Assembly: GCF_027947575.1 (NCBI RefSeq)
Contig: NZ_CP116256.1
Coordinates: forward strand, 4,216,001-4,280,000
Reading direction: 5' to 3'
Source of the DNA: Streptomyces rubrogriseus
GTDB lineage: Bacteria; Actinomycetota; Actinomycetes; Streptomycetales; Streptomycetaceae
Length of the DNA stretch: 64,000 bases
Shown one piece after another: positions 58,205 to 64,000 of the stretch. How positions within the stretch are numbered: the first letter of the stretch is position 1; every line of letters begins with the position of its first letter. The notes under the pieces were generated by a model. That model was not told the origin of the DNA, did no database searches, and saw nothing but the letters and a program-made list of their open reading frames with translations. Both the position numbers and the translations under genes were made by a program.

Positions 58205-61200
58205 GTGCGTCAGCTGACCGCTGCCCTGGTTGCTGCATTGGTCGTCGTCGCGGGGGAACCCGCGGCCGCGACGGCGGCGAGCCCGCCCGCCTCCTCCGCC
58301 GTCCCCGCCCTGAGTGCCGGCGACCTGACCACCAACGCCTTGGACGATCCCCTCGGCACAGCGCTGACGGCTCCGACCCTCGGCTGGCAGCTGGACTCCC
58401 CGCGCCGCGGTGTCACCCAGCGTGCCTACGAGATCCACGTCGCCTCCTCGGCCGACCGGCTCCGCGACCCCGACGTCTGGGACAGTGGCAAGGTCTCCAC
58501 CCGTCAGTCGGTCGGCGTCCGTTACGACGGCCCCGCGCTGAAGCCGCGCACGGACTACGTCTGGTCCGTGCGGGTGTGGGACGGCCAGGGCAACACCTCC
58601 CCCTGGAGCGAGCCCGCCCGGTTCGGCACCGGTCTGGGCGACCGACCGTGGACCGCCGAGTGGATCGGTGCGGGCTCCCGGAAGTTGGGCGCCGAGTGGA
58701 ACGACTACACGGTCGAGTTCACCGCCTCGGACATCAGCGGCGCGCTCGGCGTCTACGTCCGCGGCCAGGACACCGAGAACGCCTACATGTGGCAGATCAG
58801 CGACGCACAGAAGGCGCTGCGCCCGCACGTGAAACGCGACGGCGGCTACTCGACCCTCCAGGAGACGCCGTTCCCGGCCGGGTTCGACTTCGCCGCCGAG
58901 CACGACTACGCGATATCCGTCGACGGTGACACGATCACCACCGTCGTCGACGGTGAGCAACTGGACCGCCGCACCGTCGCGACGTTCGGCGGACCCGGCA
59001 TCATGGGCTTCCGCACCAGCGGCGCGGAGCGCGGCCTGGTCCACGACGTCACGGTCACCAGCGAGGACGGCACGGTCCTCGTCGACACCGACTTCCCGGC
59101 AGACGACCGCACGTTCGCGGCCGGCACCGTGATCGCCGACGGCCTGCGCGTCGACAGCACGGGCGGCGAAGCATGGTTGCGCCGTGAGCAGGCGGTCCCG
59201 CTGCTGCGCAAGGAGTTCGACCTCGGCGACAAGGAGGTGTCTCGGGCGCGCGTCTACGCGTCGGCACGCGGCGTCTACGAGCTGCGGCTCAACGGCGAGC
59301 GGGTGGGCGACGCCGAACTCGCACCCGGCTGGACGGCGTACGACAAACGCGTCGACTACCAGACCTACGATGTCACCGAGCAGGTGCGCGACGGCGCCAA
59401 CGTACTCGGCGCCGAGGTCGCACCGGGCTGGTACTCCGGCAAGGTCGCGATGTTCGGCACCGGCGTCTACGGCCAGGACAACTCGGTGATCGCCGAGATG
59501 CTGGTCGAGTTCACCGACGGCACCAGCACCGTCCTGCGCACCGACGACACATGGACCACCGCCGACGGACCGACCCGCGAGGCAGATCTGCTCGACGGCG
59601 AGTCCTACGACGCGCGGGTGGCCGAGAAGGTCGACGGCTGGGACGAGCCCGGATTCGACGACGCGGGCTGGGCCGCGGCGCACGTCCGCGACGAGCCGAC
59701 GACCGTACTGGAGCCCCAGACCGCGGTCGACGTGCGTGTCACCGAGCAGCTGAAGACCGCGAAACGGATCCACTCGCCGACCGACGGCGTGTACCTCTAC
59801 GACCTCGGACAGAACATGGTCGGTCACGTGCGGCTCACCCTGAAGGGCGAGCCGGGCCGGACGGTGAAGGTCCGGCACGGTGAGGTGCTCAACCCCGACG
59901 GCACGCTCTACACCGCGAACCTGCGCAGCGCCAAGGCGACCGACCACTACACCTTCGCCACGGACGAGCCGGAGACGTTCGAGCCGTCGTTCACCTTCCA
60001 CGGGTTCCGGTACGTCGAGATCTCCGGCGTCGACGAGGCCCCGGCGGCCGAGGACCTGGTCGGTGTCGTCGTCGGTACCGACGGCGATCTCACCAGCACC
60101 CTCGACACCAACTCCGACCTGGTGGACCAGCTCCACCGCAACATCGTCTGGGGCATGCGCGGCAACTTCCTCTCGATCCCGACGGACACTCCGGCGCGCG
60201 ACGAGCGGATGGGCTGGACCGGCGACATCAACGTCTTCGCCCGTACCGCCGTGTACAACATGGATGCGCAGTCCTTCCTGACCAAGTGGCTGCAGGACCT
60301 GCGCGACACCCAGCGGCCCGACGGCTCGCTCCCCGGCGTCGCCCCGGTGGTGCCCGGTCGCTTCGACGGCGGCTACGAGTCGGCCGGCTGGATGGACGCC
60401 GGCGTGCACGTGCCGTGGACGCTGTGGCAGGCGTACGGCGACACCGAGGTCATCCGCGAGAACTACGAAACGATGAAGCGGTACGTCGACTTCCTCGACG
60501 CCGACTCCACCGGCCACATCCGTTCCGCCGGCGGCTACCTCGACTGGCTCAACCTCGACGACCAGACCCCGGCCGACGTGCTGGACACCGCGTTCGTCGC
60601 CAAGAGCACGCGCGAGTTCGCACAGATGGCGGCGGCCATCGGCCGGGACGACGACGCGGCGGCGTACCAGCGGCGCCACGAGGCGATCCGGTCGGCGTAC
60701 CAGGCGGCGTTCATCGGCGTCGACGGCACCGTGAAGGGCGACAGTCAGACGTCGTACATCCTGACGCTGACCAACGACCTCGTGCCCGCAGACCGGCGCG
60801 ACGCGGTCGTGGACCGGTTCGTCGAGACCCTCAAGCGGCGTGACTATCACCTGTCGACCGGCTTCCTCGGTGTCGACGGGCTGCTGCCGGCACTCACCCA
60901 GGCCGGTCGCTCCGACATCGCCTACCGCCTGTTGCAGCACGAGGACTACCCGTCGTGGGGCTACGAGATCGGGAAGGGCGCGACCACGGTCTGGGAGCGG
61001 TGGAACTCCATCAACCCCGACGGGTCCTTCAACGACGTGGGGATGAATTCGTTCAACCACTACGCGTACGGCGCGGTCGGTGAGTGGATGTACCGGACGA
61101 TGGCAGGCGTCTCGGCGGCCGAGCCGGGCTACCGGAAGGTGCTGATCGACCCCGAGCCCGGTGAGGGCATCGACCACGTCGACTTCAGCCACGAGACGCC

Positions 61201-62845
61201 GTACGGGACGGTGCGCAGCGCGTGGGACACGAAGACCGGGCCGATGACGCTCGACGTGACCGTGCCGGCGAACACCACCGCCGAGGTGCGCATCCCGGCG
61301 GCGAACCGCTGGGCGGTCACCGAGGGCGGCGAGCCGATCGACGAGGTCGACGGTGTGCGATACGTCGAGGAGGCCGACGGGGACGTGGTGCTGGAGGTCG
61401 GCTCGGGGGACTACGCCTTCGCGGTCGACCCGGTACTCGGGCACCTGGGATCCGCCCAGGCACAGGCGGCCGCGTTCGCCGGTGATGTCGACGACCTGGA
61501 CGTACACGGTCTTGGCGCGATCGCGAAGCGGCACCTGCAGTCCGGAACCGGGCTGATGCGGAAAGAGCTCGGAGGCGCATGGCGGCTGCGGGGTCTGGGC
61601 GCGAAGGAGCAGCTGATCGCCGCCACCGTGCACCGTGCGCTCGCCGGTGCCGAGGACCTCGACCGATGGACGCGGACGTACGCCGAGCGGGGGACGATCG
61701 ACGCGGCGGCGGCAGAAGGGCTGCGCGATGCACTCGCCGGCATCGAGCGGAGCCTCTCACGGGCCTCCTCCAGCCTGGTCGGGGCCGTGGCCACGCTGGA
61801 CGTGCCGGCCGACGAGATCCTTCCCGGCGACGTCGTGCGCGTGAAAGTGGCGCTGAAGAACACCGGCAAGCGCCCGCTGGCAGGCGTCGACTCCTCGCTG
61901 CGGGCACCCGCCGGCTGGACGGTGAAGTCCGCGGGCACCCACAAGTCCACCGCGGGTGCGGGCAGCACGCTCGAACACGCCTACGACGTCACCGTTTCGA
62001 AGGACGCGGCGGCCTCCATGGCCGACCTCACCGGCTCGGTGTCCTACCGGTACGGCCCAGGGGCCGCGACGCTGCCGCTGTCAGCGGCGCTGGTGGTCGC
62101 CCCGGGTGTCGCCATCGACAGCGTCTCCACCTCGCCCGACCCGGTCGGCGCCGGGGAGGAGGTCACCGTCAGCACCGTCCTGGCCAATCGCACCGACGTG
62201 GTGCAGTCCGGCCAGGTCACCCTCGGTCTTCCGGATGGGTGGCCCACTCCGGACCCGGTCGCCTACCGCCTGGATCCGGGAGAGAGAACGACCGTCCAGG
62301 ACGCCGTGACGGTGCCGCTCACCGTCGTCGGCCGGGCGGCCGAGGTCACCGTGGCGACCGGCTCGACCACGGCGGAACGGGCGACCGGCACGATCGCGGT
62401 CGAGCTGCGCACCCCGCCCACGGAGTCCACCGATCGCGTCGACCTCGGCGACGGCGCGTCGGAGTCCGCCCACGGGCTGACGGCGTCGGAGCACTCGGGG
62501 ACGAACGTGGAGGCCGGGCTGACAAGGCGCTACACCCACTCCTCCTACCCGGGCGGCTGGTTCGAGTTCGATGCCGCCGTACCGGCCGACGGTCGCTTCG
62601 TGGTCCGTATCGTCGAGACCTTCGACGGCGCCCGGCACAAGACCTACGACGTCAAGATCGACGGTGAGGTCGCGCACAGCGTCGACCTGACGCGAAGCGA
62701 GGGTGGCCAGGGCACCATCACCCACCAATTCGTGGTGGCACCCTCAGCGAGCACATCGGACGGCACCGTGCGACTCCGCTTCCAGGACACCGGCGCCGAC
62801 TACGATCCCTCGATCGCCGACGTCTGGGTACTGCCGGTCGGCTGA
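58205..62845 (+). CDS. Secreted GH78 alpha-L-rhamnosidase, multi-domain
   Basis: A 1546-residue extracellular enzyme that releases L-rhamnose from plant glycans or glycosides. A Sec signal (1-24) is followed by an FnIII-like domain (about 40-145), an inserted carbohydrate-binding domain (about 150-290, like CBM67 of the S. avermitilis enzyme; YVRGQDTENAYMWQISDAQK), the N-terminal rhamnosidase beta-domains (320-620), the (alpha/alpha)6 catalytic barrel (about 640-1000) with acid Glu in TDTPARDERMGWTGD (about 666) and a second Glu in TTVWERWNSINPDG (about 931), and a beta-sandwich (to about 1085). Unusually long extras follow: a helical segment (about 1090-1190), two NEW3/Ig-like repeats (1195-1405) and a terminal jelly-roll (1410-1546; YPGGWFEFDAAVPADGRFVV). 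Start GTG 58205 after GAGGAG. It is monocistronic. Confidence 0.9.
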   Translation: MRQLTAALVAALVVVAGEPAAATAASPPASSAVPALSAGDLTTNALDDPLGTALTAPTLGWQLDSPRRGVTQRAYEIHVASSADRLRDPDVWDSGKVSTRQSVGVRYDGPALKPRTDYVWSVRVWDGQGNTSPWSEPARFGTGLGDRPWTAEWIGAGSRKLGAEWNDYTVEFTASDISGALGVYVRGQDTENAYMWQISDAQKALRPHVKRDGGYSTLQETPFPAGFDFAAEHDYAISVDGDTITTVVDGEQLDRRTVATFGGPGIMGFRTSGAERGLVHDVTVTSEDGTVLVDTDFPADDRTFAAGTVIADGLRVDSTGGEAWLRREQAVPLLRKEFDLGDKEVSRARVYASARGVYELRLNGERVGDAELAPGWTAYDKRVDYQTYDVTEQVRDGANVLGAEVAPGWYSGKVAMFGTGVYGQDNSVIAEMLVEFTDGTSTVLRTDDTWTTADGPTREADLLDGESYDARVAEKVDGWDEPGFDDAGWAAAHVRDEPTTVLEPQTAVDVRVTEQLKTAKRIHSPTDGVYLYDLGQNMVGHVRLTLKGEPGRTVKVRHGEVLNPDGTLYTANLRSAKATDHYTFATDEPETFEPSFTFHGFRYVEISGVDEAPAAEDLVGVVVGTDGDLTSTLDTNSDLVDQLHRNIVWGMRGNFLSIPTDTPARDERMGWTGDINVFARTAVYNMDAQSFLTKWLQDLRDTQRPDGSLPGVAPVVPGRFDGGYESAGWMDAGVHVPWTLWQAYGDTEVIRENYETMKRYVDFLDADSTGHIRSAGGYLDWLNLDDQTPADVLDTAFVAKSTREFAQMAAAIGRDDDAAAYQRRHEAIRSAYQAAFIGVDGTVKGDSQTSYILTLTNDLVPADRRDAVVDRFVETLKRRDYHLSTGFLGVDGLLPALTQAGRSDIAYRLLQHEDYPSWGYEIGKGATTVWERWNSINPDGSFNDVGMNSFNHYAYGAVGEWMYRTMAGVSAAEPGYRKVLIDPEPGEGIDHVDFSHETPYGTVRSAWDTKTGPMTLDVTVPANTTAEVRIPAANRWAVTEGGEPIDEVDGVRYVEEADGDVVLEVGSGDYAFAVDPVLGHLGSAQAQAAAFAGDVDDLDVHGLGAIAKRHLQSGTGLMRKELGGAWRLRGLGAKEQLIAATVHRALAGAEDLDRWTRTYAERGTIDAAAAEGLRDALAGIERSLSRASSSLVGAVATLDVPADEILPGDVVRVKVALKNTGKRPLAGVDSSLRAPAGWTVKSAGTHKSTAGAGSTLEHAYDVTVSKDAAASMADLTGSVSYRYGPGAATLPLSAALVVAPGVAIDSVSTSPDPVGAGEEVTVSTVLANRTDVVQSGQVTLGLPDGWPTPDPVAYRLDPGERTTVQDAVTVPLTVVGRAAEVTVATGSTTAERATGTIAVELRTPPTESTDRVDLGDGASESAHGLTASEHSGTNVEAGLTRRYTHSSYPGGWFEFDAAVPADGRFVVRIVETFDGARHKTYDVKIDGEVAHSVDLTRSEGGQGTITHQFVVAPSASTSDGTVRLRFQDTGADYDPSIADVWVLPVG

Positions 62846-63169
62846 AGCCGCTGATGGCCGCGGTCGTGCAGCGTACCTGACGCCATTGCCGACTGCCCGG
62901 CCGACGAGCGCGGTCAGGATGCACCCGTGCGTGCGCCCTGGCCGCCACCGGGCGCGCCGGGCTCCGCGGCCGCGATACTGGCGTCCGGGACCGTCAGCGA
63001 AGTGCGCACCGGCGAGCCCAATGCGGTCGACGCACCCATCGGTTGACGGCGCGCGTTCCGCTGCCGCATACCCCTTGACTCCTTCTGAAGCCACAAGAAC
63101 ACTGAGAACCCCACTCTCGCGACAACGTTGTCAGACGTGTCGTCCAGACGTGTCCGAAGGGAGTTCTCC
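62846..63169. other. Spacer before the right-edge secreted genes
   Basis: No gene. It contains the 12-base palindrome at 63121 and a GAAGGGAG ribosome binding site before the GTG at 63170. Confidence 0.5.
63121..63132. promoter_or_regulatory. GACAACGTTGTC LacI-type operator
   Basis: Perfect 12-base palindrome 38 bases before the start of a decayed secreted-protein gene. This sequence is a characteristic LacI-family operator form upstream of streptomycete glycosidase genes. Confidence 0.72.
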
Positions 63170-63410
63170 GTGTCAGCGCACTCCTGGCGGCCACGCCGGC
63201 GACATTCGCGCCTCAGACGGCCGACCGGACTCGTCGTGCTGTCCGTGGCCGTCGGCGGTGCCGTGGACGCGGCGGCGCCGACGTCGGCCGTGTCCGCGAA
63301 ACCGGTGACTAGTTGGCGTACCTCGTTCGAGTCGGGCGACGCGGCCGTCGACGGGACCCCGGTGCCGTATCGGGCGTGGTGCAACCGGGTTCCGTCAGAT
63401 CTTGCTCACC
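63170..63410 (+). pseudogene. N-terminal relic of a secreted (glycosidase-like) protein
   Basis: GTG 63170, preceded by GGGAG, opens a basic and then hydrophobic leader (RRPTGLVVLSVAVGGAVDAA) with a signal-peptide character, and continues KPVTSWRTSFESGDAAVDG, resembling the mature start of exported streptomycete glycosidases (GH92-like; weak). After about 63400 the frame becomes Arg/Pro-rich and overlaps the next gene in another frame. Only the export signal and first residues are left; the catalytic part is deleted. Confidence 0.55.
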
Positions 63411-63512
63411 CCGGCAGAACAACGCCCGGAACCTGCCGGAACTGCAAGCCTTCGCAGCCGGCGGTCCGGAGTCCGCACGCCGGACGGCGCCCCCTACTCA
63501 CCTGGAGCACAC

Positions 63513-64000
63513 ATGCACGACGACCAAGCGGCTGTCACAACCCCGGGAGGAGCACCGTCAAGGCGTCGCTTCCTCACCGCTTCGGGCACGGTCCTGGCGA
63601 GCGTGTCTCTGGCAGGCGCGCTGCCGGGCCGCGCCTTCGCCGCGTCCGCCGCCGACGCCGAAACCGCCGCGGCCTCCGACCTCGCGCTCCACCGACCCGT
63701 GAGGGTCTCCTCAACCGCCTACGCGCCAACGCCCGCGCACTTCGTCACCGATCGTCTGGACCGGGCCGGAGTCACCGGCAGCGGCTGGCGAGCGGCGGAC
63801 ACCGAGGAGCCCCAGTGGGTGGCCGTCGACCTGGAAGGCACCTGCCGTGTCACTGCGGTTGTCCTGGTCTTCGAGGCCACCGAGGGCGATACCGTCTTCA
63901 AGCCGTCCCCGGGCGTCAATCCGCACGCCGGAACAACCGGTTGGGAGGTCATGTCCAGCTACGCCAAGACCTTCCGTATCGAGGTGTCGCAGGACGGCAC
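63513..64000 (+). CDS. Tat-exported protein with F5/8 type C domain (partial)
   Basis: The gene starts at ATG 63513 after GGAG and runs off the right edge; 162 codons are visible. A twin-arginine signal (SRRRFLTASGTVLASVSLAG, cleavage near AFA) precedes a discoidin-like F5/8 type C domain: VRVSSTAYAPTPAHFVTDRL, SGWRAADTEEPQWVAVDLEG and TAVVLVFEATEGDTVF. Such domains bind glycans and typically sit on large secreted glycosidases, so a polysaccharide-degrading enzyme is likely, but the catalytic family is outside the window. Confidence 0.82.
   Translation, partial: MHDDQAAVTTPGGAPSRRRFLTASGTVLASVSLAGALPGRAFAASAADAETAAASDLALHRPVRVSSTAYAPTPAHFVTDRLDRAGVTGSGWRAADTEEPQWVAVDLEGTCRVTAVVLVFEATEGDTVFKPSPGVNPHAGTTGWEVMSSYAKTFRIEVSQDG

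Noticed and set aside
58142-61633. A 1163-codon open frame on the minus strand opposite the rhamnosidase
   Set aside because: Low-complexity Val/Arg/His/Gly sequence without domains, no ribosome binding site, and the plus strand encodes an unmistakable GH78 enzyme.

Overview
The window looks like chromosomal DNA of a streptomycete. G+C is very high and biased to third codon positions, GTG starts are frequent, many genes overlap by ATGA or GTGA, secreted proteins carry Tat or lipobox signals, and the families are typical of Streptomyces (MmyB-type XRE regulators, NmrA-like reductases, a bxl-type xylo-oligosaccharide operon, a Tat-exported GH11 xylanase). No rRNA, convincing tRNA, CRISPR array or prophage is visible. 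The many decayed genes and insertion-sequence remnants suggest an accessory region, possibly a chromosome arm.

Region 1 (about 0.3-16.2 kb) is a series of small stress or detoxification modules. Most pair a one-component regulator with one or two enzymes around a palindromic operator: ArsR with an FAD monooxygenase, MarR with an NmrA-like reductase, XRE/MmyB with a SnoaL-like protein and an NmrA-like reductase, MarR with a tautomerase, and MerR with an EthD protein. Among them lie IS5-type and serine-recombinase remnants, a GT2 glycosyltransferase beside a wrecked epimerase gene, a membrane-anchored hypothetical protein, and folD preceded by a recognisable ZTP (pfl) riboswitch.

Region 2 (about 16.2-34.5 kb) holds the most unusual locus, a coupled operon encoding a protein with three Nudix domains, a P-loop kinase fused to a VanX-like D-Ala-D-Ala dipeptidase, and an ASCH protein. 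Around it are a Nudix pseudogene, a frameshifted rarA with a second rarA tail about 4 kb away, a coupled pair of MmcQ/YjbR proteins, a frameshifted AraC regulator, an intact carboxylesterase and the two ends of a second one, an alcohol dehydrogenase-like protein, GNAT, SnoaL, a DUF4190-like protein, signal peptidase I and SRAP. Decay is heavy here: two IS110-type tails, a CocE-type hydrolase tail and the start of a radical SAM gene.

Region 3 (about 34.6-54 kb) is largely a pentose and xylan catabolic region. It has a GntR regulator divergent from an IlvD/Edd-type sugar-acid dehydratase and an FAH-type keto-acid dehydratase, matching the two dehydration steps of an oxidative (Weimberg-type) pentose route. 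Next come bxlEFGA (binding protein, two permeases, GH3 beta-xylosidase) with a divergent LacI regulator, a GH43 gene broken by an in-frame TGA, and a GH11 xylanase whose upstream DNA carries CGAAA/TTTCG elements like those at bxlE. LysR-oxidoreductase and TetR-SDR pairs are interspersed.

Region 4 (about 54-64 kb) has a coupled pyridoxamine-oxidase-like protein and flavohemoprotein, a near-ideal G-quadruplex sequence, an IS5-type remnant, a very large secreted GH78 alpha-L-rhamnosidase with two LacI-type dyads upstream, and at the right edge a decayed secreted-protein gene and the start of a Tat-exported F5/8-type-C protein. A plausible overall role of regions 3 and 4 is uptake and hydrolysis of plant cell-wall xylan and rhamnose-containing polymers.
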